Shown here: in pieces, positions 39,851 to 53,700 of the stretch
Numbering within the stretch: position 1 is the first letter of the stretch
Layout of the letters: each line of letters opens with the position of its first letter
Assembly (NCBI GenBank): GCA_000469685.2
Contig: LS997566.1
Coordinates: 30,437,496 to 30,501,495, forward strand
Source of the DNA: Haemonchus contortus
Taxonomy: Eukaryota; Nematoda; Chromadorea; Rhabditida; Trichostrongylidae
Direction of reading: 5' to 3'
Length of the DNA: 64,000 bases
Position numbers and translations under genes: made by a program
The notes under the pieces: model-generated
Database searches by the model: none
Told to the model about the DNA's origin: nothing
What the model saw: only the letters and a program-made list of their open reading frames with translations

Positions 39851-40678
39851 GGACGATAGCATGAAAGAGGTATTGGGGTTATGAATGATATATTCCTTCG
39901 ACTCGGCACTTCACCTCTGATGGAAGGAAGATTAAAAAGGTATTTCAATAGAAAAGCGATTGTAGGCAAAATTCTTGATAAATCTCAGAGGTAGAAAATC
40001 CGGTTATAAGCTCTTTGAACTTTGCCGATGACTCAGCAATTCCATAATCTCATCCTTATAGAACCACATAGTGGGCGATTTTTGGAAATGTTCCCTAAGA
40101 AGTTCAGCTTTCGCCTTGTTTGTGAAGATTGTAGAATCATCAACAAAAGCGGGATTCAACTTTCCCTCAATGCGAGCATTGATGAATGTATATATCTTGG
40201 AGGAAGTCTTAGAATCAGTAATCTTCTTTTCCGAATAAGTGTAGTATCTATTGAAATAAAATAGCTGTCAAGTTTGCACTGAACTCTCTAAGGTGGCCGA
40301 CGCATATGCAGTGCCATAGGTACGGCAATATTCCACAATTTGTCACGACGGCATATCATGCTCTGCAGATAAAGGGATAAGCTCTTGATACCTTCTTGAA
40401 CTCTTCTAACCGGAACAAAACCCTCAGTGGTATGGTGAAGAGTTTTAATAAATAGCTCATACATATCATCAATCGAAGAAACGTTTCCGAAAGACCCTAA
40501 CCAGTCAACATTGGACAAATATGCCTCAATAGGGGATAGTTAGCTGCTTAGAAATCATGCTTCCAGGAAGTACTTTGACTTTTCGAATTGATCTGAAATT
40601 GCAGTCTGTAGGGGGCAGTACTGCCAATAGGAGGAAAGAGTGTTACAACAAGCACTGATCCTTTGGTATTGCACAAAA

Positions 40679-41044
40679 TCAAATGCCTTTTGTTGGGAAA
40701 GGAACAAGCTGTTGAAAATTATGACATTTAAACATGTTGACAAAGTCTGAAGACGCTGCACCCTTCTGCTTTTCACTACTCCAGTCTACATCCTCTAAAT
40801 TGAAGTCACCAAGAACACTTGAATTCAACGCACCGCATGAAGGAGTTCGATACACCAGAAAAAACCTTACATTTTTCCCAAAAAAGTCAACATCTTCAAT
40901 CAGGATTTCGTACCCATTGTTGTCTGACTCAGAAAAAATAACTTTGCTAACAAAGCTGTTATTGATGAGCATAACTACTTTTCCGTCCATTTTTTGAAAC
41001 CTATCGCTTCTACAGACATCATAGAGGGAGTTTAGGAACCCCAA
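40679..41044 (-). pseudogene. CR1-like AP endonuclease remnant
   Basis: The frame encodes KVVMLINNSFVSKVIFSE, an internal strand of the apurinic-type endonuclease, then FFLVYRTPSC and VLGDFNLEDVDWSSEK, where GDFN is the conserved active-site segment. The domain normally nicks target DNA to prime reverse transcription. The first third of the domain is lacking. Confidence 0.75.
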
Positions 41045-41050
41045 AAGAGG

Positions 41051-44000
41051 AGTAGAATCGTTTCTAGAGCTTAACCAAGACTAGGGGTCTCTAAGGGGCT
41101 TAACGACAGTGAAAATACGGCATGAGAAGTATTGCTAGGAACAATAACACTGTGGAGTATGTTGGAGATGTTGAAGAGAAGGAAACGCAGCAAAACCACT
41201 GAATTCTATCAACAACCGAAAGTAACGGATCAAGTGAAGACAAAAGAAAGGTGAAATTCATTGTTCGAACATGCGCTTCAGGTGTGCCCTTAGGGCAGCT
41301 CCTCCAAGATCACGTCTTAAATCATGGATCAAAAGAAAAACACTGAGGAAATTTGCAAGACAAGTGGTGACTAGTGTTGAGGCCTCAGTTAAGTTCATGA
41401 CAATCATGGGCTTGTTTTCGTAGCATCTGTTTCAGTTGCTCCTCGGTTTTCGAGAGTGGCCTCTGATGAGGGGGTTCTCTTGTTGTACGCGAATAGTTTT
41501 CCTGCCACGCGGTTTGATATTTCTTACGCGACCCGATACGCGAGACTTCCTCAAGTACTAACTATTAGTACTAACTATTAGAAAAGTTTAACTTCAAGTG
41601 AGTAACGAGTGTTAACTAAGAGAATAACTATCAAATATTTAGCAAACACTTCAAATGATGGTAGAGTAGGATCAGGAAGAAGAAGACGAATTCCTCACAC
41701 ATTCCCGCCCTCCCTTCATTACAGTAGTTTCCCCGCGCGATCGTGGTCCGATCACTTGATCTGCCCGCGCGGGTATGACAGCGAGACGGCTTGACGTCGT
41801 CCACGGCGACAATGACTTAATGAGAGCACACTGAAGACATAAAAGTTATATATTCAAAATAACAGATGAACAAATATTGAAGATTATAGTAGATTATATT
41901 GATCAACTATTCTTGACGTCAGTTGAAGTAAACAACAAATCCATTCAACTCATTCGTCTCTTTTAGAATAGGGACGGAGGGTAGTGTGGCGGTTTAAGAT
42001 CTCCATTTACTCTATCATCCCTCCAAGGTCGGTCGATTGGCATCAGACTTGCCTGGAAACATAATAGAGCTGACTTGTGCATGGTCACTGCATATCATTG
42101 CATAGGTCACATTTGCATACATTACACCAAACGATTCTGAATGAAAAGGGAACGCAGGACGCATCCTAAAACGAGCTTAGCAGACGCCAGAGACTCTACC
42201 ACTCACTTGATTGGTAGGAGGACTATGTCCGTCCGCAGGGAGCTGATCGTGCGCGAAACGAATTTCTGACTGGGTATTCATGAATCCTGCTCCCGCGGAC
42301 TTAGAAAATTCAAATTTGGCAGGGGTGGAGGCGGGAGTGTGGGAACAATGACTGCAGGACTAGACTCGTACAGGGGAGCTGGGCTTGCGGGGAAATTTCT
42401 AATTGGGGGAGTAGAGTGTGAGCGTTTAAATTTGGCAGGGGTACAGGCGGGAAGATTCGCTCACTAATGGTAGGTGTTGAAAAGCGTTCGAAGTGGACCT
42501 CGCCAGGGCCTAGGGAAATGTAGGGGAGAGTGGGTAAAACCATAACCACAATACTCTGAGTAAATTTAAGCAGTCAATTTGCACTTTCAGCGTCCATATT
42601 TGGAAGGAAGGCGGGCGTCAAGCTAACCTATATAGAAGGGGGGAGAGCCTGGCGTCAGCCTGGCGATCCGACTAGTGCCCACATATGTAAGTGGAATTTT
42701 GCATTAAACATTGTTTCGCGTGCGCCATGCAACCAACTTTCATGCAGAGTTGTACAGATGAAAATTGATTCAGAATGTTCTTCCCCATGGTGTCGGTTCC
42801 ACTCTGTTTTGTTTGAGTTGGTCCATCCGGAAACGAATAAGTCTCAGTTTGTCCAGACATGAACTGAGCAGTAAAGCCTCTAGTCGTCCTGCTGCATCAG
42901 TTTAGCTCTTGCTCATGGGAGAATGTATGACCATGGCAGACGGTATTTATCGAGTTCGATTCTCAATCTTTGAAGAGAACTGGAGCTTAGTGCTTTATTT
43001 GTTGTGGGTGTTTTTAAAAGCGATAGTTCTAAAAACAAAATCTTCGGAATGGCTTTGGTATAAGTTTCCAAAAGGTGATCACGTGCCACTCAAAATTATC
43101 GAAATAACTGTCTTCGTTTGTTGGGCATCACAATATTTACATAACACCTTGCCTGTTTTGTACGATGTCGCTATTTGCTTTCAAAAAACAGATAAGAGGG
43201 TTTACCTGACCCAGATTCAGATGAGCTTCATTGAATTCTTCTTTGCTATTGTGCCCACTTAACCTATGCTTCTGCTTGCTGTTCTCCAAACGCCCTATTC
43301 TGCTTATGGTAATAATCCATAGTAATTCGTATCGTGCTCGAACTCGAGCCCACCCCAGGTGTGAAGAAGACAAGGTTCACGGAGTTCCTAAAAAGTGGAG
43401 GATAAGTCTTACGAAGTTCGGTAATGCAGCAGCTCTCTACAAAGGCTTGGCAAGGATGTCGATGTATCATACGTAAGTAATTCTATGTATTATCAAATAG
43501 AAACAGAATAAACTGAAACTGTGACCTCCAATAACTAAATAACTACAGAGTGGAACAGGAAGTGACGAAAACATGAGATGCAACCCGAATAATCAGCTCT
43601 GCGATATCGCAAGATTTGGAATCACGCCCGAATACCCCTTCCATGTTTTTCCGTCATGTTAATTTCTCAAAACTCCTATCTTTACTGCCTCTAGGGAGCC
43701 TTTCTTTACAAAGTCGGCGTATTTCTTCGCTTTCTTCGCCTTCGTTGCACTATTCTCAACCACTACTTCCTCTTCTTGACCTCAAAAAGTTCCTCAGATT
43801 TATCGCCGTCGAAGACGGTTTATCTATGTTAATGCCTAATGTCAAAAACATCCATGGATACGAAACAGGCCAGAAATAGAAATTGCGAGGGATATTATTC
43901 ACATTGAATACTGAGTATTGAGTTGTTACTATATATGTTGTAAGAAAGCCCTGCAGGCATTTATCATTCTCACACAGTGGCCCGAAACGTTCTTATGACG

Positions 44001-46199
44001 AACAGTTGTCGGTTGAAAGACAGGGCTCCACGCCCTAGAAGAATCTATGGCGCTCAAATTTGTAAAAAATAAAAAGTAATCTTCACAGATTGGGTGAGCT
44101 GCATTTTAACATATTATTCATGGAATTTGAGGAGCTCATAGGAAATCATATTCTCAAACGAAGTCGCTAGGAGTGCAAACATCTAAAGATCAGTTGTAAA
44201 ATTTCTTCTGACAAGTTGGTGCAGCTTGAAATTTCAGTGACTCATTTTAAACATGTCGTCTAGCCCGACGCCTCACGCCCATACTTTTGCTGATGATCTC
44301 GATCATCTCTCTGTCATTCTACCTATCCTTTCTTTCCGGTCTCATCCATACGCGCTGACTTTTCGTAATTTTATCCCTTGTTATAGCAGAACAGGATAAA
44401 ATTTTGTGACGTCATCACCGCAGTTCTTCATATGGACGTTGAAATAAAGAGAGTAATGCCGGGTTCACTCAATGTGGATTTATGAGCGTCAAACTCATCC
44501 CCATTGCTCTTTTTCGTTCTTTCTGAGCTTTCAAAACGTTCATAAAGCCTTGTTGCCTTAATTACCAGGCCATCTGAGAGTTTGACGAATACACGCTTCT
44601 GCATACGAGAACATGAACTATGAGAATGCGGATTCCGATCGGTAATCCACGAATCTAAGAAACTTTAGCTTGCCCGAATTCGTGGCGTAACTTACAGTTC
44701 GAGACCCTTATTATTAGCCTGAAGGCTGCTTTAGCCTTGTCTGTGGGAATCAGGAAGCTAGTCTGTCTCATTCCTTATCATTTTTTCACAACTGCAATTT
44801 GTTGAATCAGTGGTCGTGGGATTCATTATCTTACAACCTTAACGCACAAAAAGCTCTTATTTTGGAACACTTTTTACTGGTGGTCGACCTCTTCCCATTT
44901 CAGAACTTGGATTCCCACTCCGGCATTCTTTTTCTTCCTAGATATCAATGGAACGAATTATGAAGCAGTTGCGCATTTGGAGCTTCAAACACCACTGCTT
45001 TCTTTCTATTTCAAGAGAAAAATTAGCTTTTGTTCGATCATTTGCTCCTGTCCTTTTCTTTGAGGTCTACCCTGATATTCAGACGTTCAGAACCGAACTC
45101 CGAATGGGGAGCACATCTCGCGTATTATACTGGCTCTATGCCCATTTATAGCACGTCCTCCCTCTGACTATAGGCTCCATTTGCTCAGTTGTGTTGGTTA
45201 CCTTTATTGGCCTTCTCCCAGTAGAATCCAAATCACGAATCTTTCATTCCGTTTTGTCCACGATGCACGACTTTCCGCATATTTTGGTTCTCCCAGTTCA
45301 GCCCTAAACTACGCTCAGGCTCATGAGTTTCTAAATGGGAATTATCGCCTCATGACCCTAGAAACAAAATCGGTCGAAGAGAGGGGAAAAAGCAGATTGA
45401 TTGTCTCTGATTCGATGAAAGCGTAAACTATCAATCTGCTTCTTGTTCAAACACAACGAACAACAGATTGATATGCTCACCTTTTGCAAACAGAAGAAGC
45501 AATTAGACAGGTGACTCTGATTTTTTCCATTGACCATAAAATTGATTGTCTCCCGAGAAACAGGCGCACTTATCGTTCTTCCTAAGATCTTTGGTTTCCT
45601 AAACGTGGGAAAGAAGCTTTAATGAATTAGTGTTGCACGGCTGGAGAAGCAGACCGCGTGCAGGGCCATACGTTGTGGAGCCGGTAGAACATTCCTGTAG
45701 GGCATTTTGGCGTCACTGCCGATCTGCTGGCTCTCGTTTCAATTTCGGTGAAGTTTAATGTGTCCACGGGTGGAGGATCTGTTCATTTCTTGAGTGGTGT
45801 ATAAAAGGATAACAGGCAAAACACTTTCGACGTCGCTTAAACATAGTGGTAATTTGAAAGCGCGTTATCGATATAAATGCATATGTACCCGATACATTGA
45901 CTTAAACGGGTTGGCCGATATACACCCATCCTGGCGAAGGCGGAGGGGAGGGCAGGGGGGGGGGTTGGGGGGATGGAAGGCTTGGATGGCTTAGACGGGT
46001 ATCGATCTGGTCGATCCGGAATTCGTTTTCCCGGCCATGAATGTGATGCTGCCTGTCCTTCCCCCGCACCACCTCTAACCCAATGTAAAGGCCGGATAAT
46101 GTATTCGATTTCCATTCCTAATTGGGACCCTGATATAATTTTGAAAAGATGCCATCCTATGGGAAAACTTAATAGTCCTTCACCCAAATCAGAATGATA
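41051..46199. other. No gene recognised; simple repeats only
   Basis: About 5.1 kb without a supported gene. It has a 13-bp direct repeat (agtactaactatt twice, 41554-41579), a hairpin at 45390-45400 with 45431-45441 and a third related block near 45470, and a very G-rich block at 45925-45985. The frame 42915-43262 (plus) has a 116-codon product rich in hydrophobic residues but no family motif or splice context. Confidence 0.45.
45925..45985 (+). repeat. G-rich tract with quadruplex potential
   Basis: The segment contains several runs of three or more G, including one of ten and one of six, separated by short spacers. Four such runs within about 30 bases meet the usual pattern for G-quadruplex formation. 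It sits about 300 bases before the tandem duplication begins. Confidence 0.6.
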
Positions 46200-47416
46200 A
46201 TTTTGATATGTGGCAGCCTAAGGAGAGGAAAAACCAAAAGAACGATATCCAGTGTTGATCTCTGATAGAACAAATGCCGCAGGCTATCGAAAAGAGAGCT
46301 ACGATATCCAGAACCGATATAAATGCTATAATTTGTTCCTATGTCGTCTCGGAGGATCAAAAAAGAAGTCGAACAGGAGAACGATGCTTCCGAGAAGGAA
46401 AGGCTGGTCGTGGGTGAGAGATACTCTGAAAAAAGTGCATTTTGAACGTAGAAGTAGAAGATTGTGAAATCCGTGATTAGGCATTGACCAGTTCTGTATC
46501 AGGATGCACCCATCCGATAGAATTCTATTGAAGATCGTAGTGGTAGTTTAATGAGTGTGTGGCTTCTACACTGAATTGGAGGGGCGAAACGACTGTCATT
46601 TTAATGCTATTGTCATCCCAGATGAGCTTGGATAAAAAGCAACGGACGCCACAGGGATTGAGGACGTGGTGGGGACCTGGGCATAAATCAAAGCGAAAAT
46701 TTTATCCGTATGCCAAAAACATGTTTGGCGTTACACCTCCTCCGCTTCGGTTGAATATAATTTATGGAGCAGTCACTTTTGAGCATTCCGCCTCAATTGC
46801 GAAACACATACGACTTCAATACTTTTTTTTGAGATATTTTACGGTTACAGCATTGTGAACGGGTCTCACAATTTTGGCTACTTCGTGAGAGGCCTAGACG
46901 GCTGGTCTGAAAGATTTCTGATCCATGCACAGCTCTGCCTCCTCAGCAGTCTGACACCTTTGCCATTTGTCTCGGGATGAGTTAGCAACCCTTTTCTCAT
47001 GTCGTTTTTGATGCACTTAATAGCAGGTGTTAAATCAAGTCTGTCGGTGCTACAGAAAGTGCATTTATCCTAAGCATAAACATCAATTGTGGCAACTTTA
47101 CACAGTTAATTTAAAATTGGCACAAACTTCGCTCTCACTCAACCTTCAGTACTTCTGTCGTCCTCTCACGATTCCGATTTTTCGGTTATCATAAATTTAT
47201 TCTACATTTTGGACAAAAATTTATATGCTGGTCTATTGATAGAAGTGACGTCTACGAGGAGGTTGCGAATTTCACGAACATCTATTTGAACTTCACGAAC
47301 CCCTACGAGGATCTCAGCAAAAATGATTTACAAGTGAGTAAGTTGATATTTTTGATCGTCTGGATGGCGTGAATAGTAATTTTACCGCAAACTATAAGCT
47401 GAAAGGAATCTGAACC

Positions 47417-47441
47417 TGGCGGAAGGGGGGGGGGGGGGGGG
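47417..47441 (+). repeat. Poly-G tract
   Basis: A run of about nineteen G followed by more G-rich sequence (to about 47456). It lies in unit 1 of the tandem duplication, at a point where unit 2 lacks such a run. Exact length is uncertain because homopolymers are error-prone in sequencing. Confidence 0.8.
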
Positions 47442-48689
47442 GAGGGGAGAGGATGGGGCTCAGGAGTTTTTCCTAGGTAGTTTTCCTGTCAGTTTAGGGT
47501 ATTGATATGGCGCAATAAAGGCTCTATCACCATTTTCAACTTGGAACGTTTAATGTGCATTCAGCCACTGACGGTCCCTTCTTAGCCATTTGTTCATCAG
47601 TATCGCAGGGACTCGAGAAGGAAGAGTTCACTCAGAAGCGATCAGTTCAGATGAGAACCATGTCCTAAAAAAGAGAGAGAGTTACACCACCTGAGAGGTA
47701 CTGCCACTGTAGCTATGTACACCACGGTTAAAGTTCGATAGCTCAAGTAGCCAGCAGATAATATAGACAGGTTCTGTAGGTAATGCATCGATGGCTCCTT
47801 TTTTGATGGCACATTTTCCTTTGCTGTTCTCATGGGCAAGCAAATCGATGAGGGTCCTACTTAAAGGACCCCGTGGAGGTTTCATTAATATATCCATAAT
47901 AGTAGTAATAAAAACCGTTTCTGAGGCGTTTCAGAAGCAATACTCGGTAGAAGCGCTCGAGTGCTGGATAACTACAATTGTTTCTAACACTATTTCGAAA
48001 CAAATGTCCTTCTCATACTCTGATGCGACAAAACTTTTTATGTGGTCTTCGGAGAAACACTCTTACACCTTGTCCATAATCTACGTGGGTTCACAATGAA
48101 GTTCACGCATCTAACTCCGATCAACCTTATTTTCCAATGTCTAATTGTAAGATAAATAGCTGTCGTAGTTCACTGAAAAAAAGCTGAAGTGCGATGAGGT
48201 GGCTGCTTTGATGGACTTTCTCCGAGCGAGGCCATAAATTTCGGATTTGCGGCGCTGTTTCTGATTTCTTCACCACTGGCTCACTGCTTGACTTGAGCAC
48301 ACTCATTTCATAGCCATGCCCTGCTTTCACAGCAGCGCTCAGTTGGACAATAGAGAGCAGCCTTCATAGTTGAGTGAAAGGGAACCCTCAAACTTGCTGC
48401 TGATTTTTCATTATGAGAGTTTAGTTGGGGAGAGTAAAAGCTGTCTGTTCGTAAGAAAAACCACTATGGCAAAATCACTCATTTTGCCCAGTTAGGGCTT
48501 CTATCACTACTGGAGTTCCGATTTCGCCCTACTTACCCTGAACAATTAAACAATTAAGAGTCCAGACCTATCCATATGTTGAAAGGAAATGTCCGGAGCC
48601 GATCACCATGTATACCTTCAAAATATGGTTGCGTTATGGGTGCTTGTATCATTGAAGGTATTAGCAGTTTGAGCACCAAGATTCTTCTT

Positions 48690-50740
48690 CTCCCTAGCGT
48701 CAATCCCGCGCCGTCGCAGGGTCCGCTGTTCTTGTCAGCCGTCCCCACATTCTATCTGCGGGCATCTATTGCCATCACCTTAGCTTCAGCGAGGTCCTTC
48801 TTGATCACGTTTCGCCAGCTCTTCTTTGGGGCTCCTCGTGATCGCTTTCCTTGAGCCTCGAACTCAATTACCTCCCTTATCGGATGATTCTGTGAACTTC
48901 TTATAAATGCCCGAACTATCGCACGCGCCGCTCTCTCATTTCCAGCTGAACTGGGGCTGTTTGCATAGCTGTCCAGACGTCTTCATTTCTGACCCGGTCC
49001 AACCGCGTCCAGCCGCAGGCCCATCTGAGCATTCTCATTTCAGCGGGGTGGAGATCTCTTTCATGGGTTTGACTTACGGGCCGACACTCGCTACCGTGCA
49101 ACATCGCGGGCCATACCACTGTCCGATACACCTTTCTTTTGGAAGTTCTGGAGCACCGACGGTCACAGAGAATACCGGTGGACTTCCTGCGCTTCGTGCC
49201 GCGTTTATTCGAGATTTTACGGCCTGGTCCACGCTACCATCAGCGTCTAAATCACTCCCAAGGTATCGGAGGTCGTGGACCTTTTCGATGGCTTCCCCGT
49301 GACCGTCGACTATTGACTCCATGCACTCCTCGGAGTTGAAGAACTTGGACTTCTTCACGCTCAGTCGGAGTCCATTCTCTGTCAGTACTTTCTGCCATTT
49401 CTGCAGCGTGTACTGCAGTTCTTACTTGCTCTCCGCTACCAGAGCGATGTCATCAGCGTAGAGGATAGTCTTCAGTGGTCCATCCAAGAGTTCTTCTGTG
49501 ATGACGTCCATCTGAGCAGGAAGAGGAACGGGCTCAGAGCTGATCCGTGATGCACCCCAACAGTGAGTGGCATCTATTGGTCGGTTTGGCCATTGGAGTG
49601 CGTACTGTTGTGGTGGAACCATCGTACATGTCCTTGACTAGGGAGATGAGGTGCTCTGGCACGTTTCATTTTTGAAGGCACGTTCCAGAGGACTTGTTGC
49701 GCGAGACGATCGAATGCCTTCTCCATAACGAGGAAGGCTAAGTAGCAGGGTCTACGCTTTTCTCGATACTTCTCCATAACTTGCCAAGCTATGAAGATGG
49801 CACCCATTGTCCACTCACGCCTGAAGCCGAACTGCTCCTGCGAGGTTGGGACCACTCTGTCAATCTTGAATCGACCAGCTGCTCTACAGTTTCATAGTGC
49901 GAGCAGTCAACCTGCTCCCCTGTAGTTGGAACACTATCGTGTTCCCCTTCTGCTTAAAGATGGGGACGATAGTGTTGCTCCTCCTTACATCTGGGACCCT
50001 TCCTTTAGCAGTCACAGTGCTCAGGGTGAGCCACTTTATTCCCTGCTTCCAAGCAATCGGTACTACACCCAGACCAGTTGCGTTCCCAACCTTCAATTTT
50101 TTCTATTGCTCTGCACACTTCATCTTCTGTCGAGGCTTTGTTAGGGCCAGCCGTTGCCTTTAATTGGGAGCTGTTCTTACGGGCAAATTCTTTGTTAAGT
50201 AGCCTATCGAAGTAATCCTTCCATCCACGCTGATCTCGCCAGGCTTCCTAAGGAATGCACCCTCATTGTTCCTGACGGGCTTCACTACCCCGATGTCCCG
50301 AATAGCGCGGTGAAGCACTTTGCCAGGCGGAAGACGAATTTCTCTCATTCTCGACTGTCAAATTTCTCATACAAGGCGTCCATTTCCGTGTTCTTTGCTT
50401 CATTACCGCAGCCTTGGCGAGCCTCTTGGAAGTACTGTATGCAGTTAGGACCTCTGGAATTTGTGCCCTTTGCCAGCTTTGTAGGCCGATTTCTTCTGCC
50501 TCAGAGCTCGTCGGACCTAAAACAGAAAAGGACTCCACCTTAATGGGCTCTCTGTAATCGTCGTAGAGCTCACTGGACAAATCAGTGTGGGAGCATGTGC
50601 TATTATTCAATTCCAACGAGTAATTCATCGAATTGTAGCCTCTATAAATACAGATACCAACTTGAGCTGCTCCCCTTTTGATCATCTGTACCACTGTCGT
50701 CCTGCTGGTCTTCGATTTGCACAAATTGGAACCATTAACA
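48690..50740 (-). mobile_element. RTE-like non-LTR retrotransposon, 5'-truncated and frameshifted
   Basis: Minus-strand frames, from high to low coordinates: 50724-50263 with KRLAKAAV and, one frame over, EMDALYEKF; 50096-49884; 49855-49574 with QFGFRREWTMGAIFIAWQVM and LVMEKAFDRLAQQVLW; 49622-49422 with the intact catalytic box ILYADDIALVAES; 49358-49074 with LRYLGSDLDADGSVDQAVKS; 49131-48916 with MYRTVVWPAMLHGSECRP and MLRWACGWTRLDRVRNEDV; then a tail with GAPKKSWRNVIKKDL. The order and motifs are those of RTE-type reverse transcriptases. Several frameshifts separate the pieces and no endonuclease was identified, so it is inactive. It interrupts unit 1 of the tandem duplication. Confidence 0.85.
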
Positions 50741-53700
50741 CAACCATTCGCTGAAGGTTATCGCCAAAGCACTGTGTCGGATTTTCAAACAAGAGAAACG
50801 CGGACATACCAATCTTCCGAGTAACGCAACTCATCCCCAATTTCCCACGGTCGCTTCACGTGCTGCAAACATTTTGCTGTTGTCACGTGTCTCCAAACTG
50901 CAATTACCGTTTTCGGCCCGCCTCCCGTCAATCGATTGGACGTAATATTTTTCATCGACCTCCTTTCTTTTTGATTGATTTTGATTGTTTTTCTCTTTCT
51001 TTTTCGTTTTTATGATTATTAGACTTGTTTGTTTGAAATGACTACTCCTATATTATTGATGGTCAGGACAGCATGGGAATTGAAAGGAGCGGCCGGCGGA
51101 TTCATATAATTAAAGAACTTCCTAACTCAGAAATTGCGCGCTTCAATCCTTCATCGCAAATCTGCAATATGCGGCGGGTGCGGCGAGCGCGATGTCGGAT
51201 CGGGGGAGGATACCGAACCCATAATCTTCCCTATATTTCCTTTGAAAGCGTAAACATTAAAATGAGATCATCATTGTTCCCGTCCAGAAGGATTCTGTCT
51301 GCTCTGCCCAATGGTGGTAGTAACAAAATGTACAACATATCCCGGCCCGATTTCTCATTCTCAGCTTATGCTTCATCATCATGATCTCCATGCGTTTATG
51401 CAGCTGGAGCTCTCAACTCTCTACACTTGCATAATGGGAATTTGGACACTGCTGTACTTTCCAAAGAGTGTTGAATGAAGCTGAATGCACAGTCAATCTA
51501 GGTATCTGTGCAAACGCTAAGTCTTTGAGGCGTGAATCGGAGCAAGATCATATTCAAAAAGATAGGCTCAGGATAGATGCTTCCTGTCTTGCACGCTGAC
51601 CTAAGACATGTAACCGTAAGATTCGGCTAAGATGAGCGCTCGAGCCGATCCACCAACAAGTATTTCCAATTAATATTCTTTCCGCCTGCTCGATGTTCAG
51701 GATTATAGGGACGATGTCAAGGTTTTTGCAAGGTTGAAACGATGTGATCGCTGACCTTCCGTTCCTAGTGGCACAAAACCTTTACAGAGAGTGACACTAA
51801 AAGCTTTGGGCAAGACAATGCCGCTCTGTCGAACTCTTTTCCTCACGTCGCTTATGATTTTCTTGGAGGAACGATTCTGAAGTCGAGAAACGAAGTGATC
51901 GCAAAGCTTCCTGAAATTCCTCATAGATTGGGAAAAGGCACTCTAGCTAGCAAGATGGGGTTGGCCTGATCACCTACACCGACGGTGTATTTGCGCATTT
52001 CATGAAAAAGTTTTTGCTTGCCCGGGAAACGTGGCTGGCTGGCAATCTCTTCTCGATTTGTCAGCTCGAAGACATCGCTAATAATGCCCTCTCTTGTAAT
52101 ATCAGTTGTTCAACCCTTTGACGGCAATGGCTGCGACTATGACTGGCGCATGGGACAATGGCAGCCAATGTTGGGTACCGCCATAACTTCTTCATTGTTA
52201 CCATGTTCAAAACTTGTCCAAAATTTTCATATTTATGAGCAAACTCATAGTATTTATATTCAACATGGTCTACATGAATGTTTTATAGAAGCTAAGGCAT
52301 CACAAACATATTCAGTCAAAGGGGCACAACTAAAAAAAGTCAGATACATTCGCATAATATGAGTAGCCAGTCCCGGAGCCATGGCAGACTTTTCACCTTC
52401 TCAGCAGTCGTAAAGCATAAATTGATCCTCAAGGGCTTAGAAATTGTGCGAATTGCTAGTGTGCACCTGGTTTTCGACATTCTATTTTACACTGCTTCCA
52501 TACACGAACTCCATTCTAAACCCTCAGCTATACATGATGGATAAAATAACGTCTTGGTACATTATTATAGGGAAAAGTTGCTGAATTCAGTGGGCCACTA
52601 AAAGTACTTTCTCGTGGGACACTGGAAGCCATCGGTGGGGGCCAATCGTACTGGGAAGGGGGCGTGATCCCATGGGCGCAAAAAGTCGAAATCCGCATTG
52701 TCGTCGAAGTGAATCTGATGCAAGCGTTTATGGATCGGGGGATAGGTTGTTTTATTAGATCCTCTCGGTTTCGTTAACTGTTGTAGTCCTACTATTTGAA
52801 CAGCTTCTAACAAGTGAATCTACACAATGCTGACATACAAATTGTGGGCTGTCTTCGACCAAGAGAACAGAGTGTATTACCGAATGCTGTTATTGGGCTG
52901 GTACACTTCGGGTACTCAGTCATGCGTGGAGTGGAAAAGGGCTTCTCGACCAGAGCAAACTCCTGATTGCGTCTCAGATATTTCTCTGTCCTGAATCATG
53001 CTTCTCAGTCACTGAATCCATGGTTTCGGCGATGTCTCCTTTGACATCATGGAGGATAGCGACCGTACACCTGCAAATCAATCAGGCACGCATATACGGA
53101 CACGGCAGACTGGAGGAGGCAGTAACAAGGAATTTATCCTGCCTGGTTTAAGTGCAAACGCGTAGTGATGTACCATATCTTACTTCCATTTAGAATGAAT
53201 CTGTGGCCCTTCTGTATGTAATACGGTACACTGCCGGGCCAAAAATTAAAGCGCAGTAAGAGCTTAAGAATATCTTCGCTGTATGTCGCAGCTCAAAGTC
53301 CTGAAGACCTTCAGGAAGGTGCGGCATTCACAATGAGCGCATATGTTGAAAATTCAAATAGGTGATCTGAGAAGACAATAACATAGCATGCAATCTCATT
53401 TAACGAGAACGAATCAATAATAATAATGATAACAACAAAACAAAACAAAATGGCAACAGTAGCAAAGAATGACAACAAGATGAGTGACGCAAAATTCTGA
53501 GTGAATACGGACTAAACTCAATCCTTGGTTTTTCTGCTTACTGTAGCCATCTCTTTACGCGATTGCACATCTTGTATCCTTCTTTTCACTATTTTTGAGT
53601 CTTTTCTAAGAGTCCACCGATTTCCGCAGTTTTTTCACATGCAGTGCCCCAGACCAACACCTGTGATTCAACTTGGAATAGGTACTTCAAGCACTTTACA

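Larger units (their letters stand above)
38500..41050 (-). mobile_element. CR1/jockey-like non-LTR retrotransposon, broken
   Basis: On the minus strand, from high to low coordinates: an endonuclease remnant with VLGDFNLEDVDW (41044-40679); a linker segment (40518-40288); the reverse transcriptase (about 39850-39160) with VPRGEVLSPLLFLLYSFNLP and a catalytic box reading YAEI where YADD is expected; and the C-terminal region (39012-38546) with AYKTYIRPILESGS and RVINYLLMMFKVLSGRVNLC. These are in different frames with stops between them. The 5' part of the endonuclease is missing or unrecognisable. The copy is inactive. Confidence 0.8.

Noticed and set aside
41554..41579. Direct repeat read as the start of a CRISPR-like array
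   Set aside because: Only two abutting copies without spacers exist, in a eukaryotic genome; it is a small tandem duplication.
42915..43262. 116-codon hydrophobic frame as a membrane protein gene
   Set aside because: There is no recognisable domain, promoter or splice context, and the surroundings are AT-rich, where such frames arise by chance.
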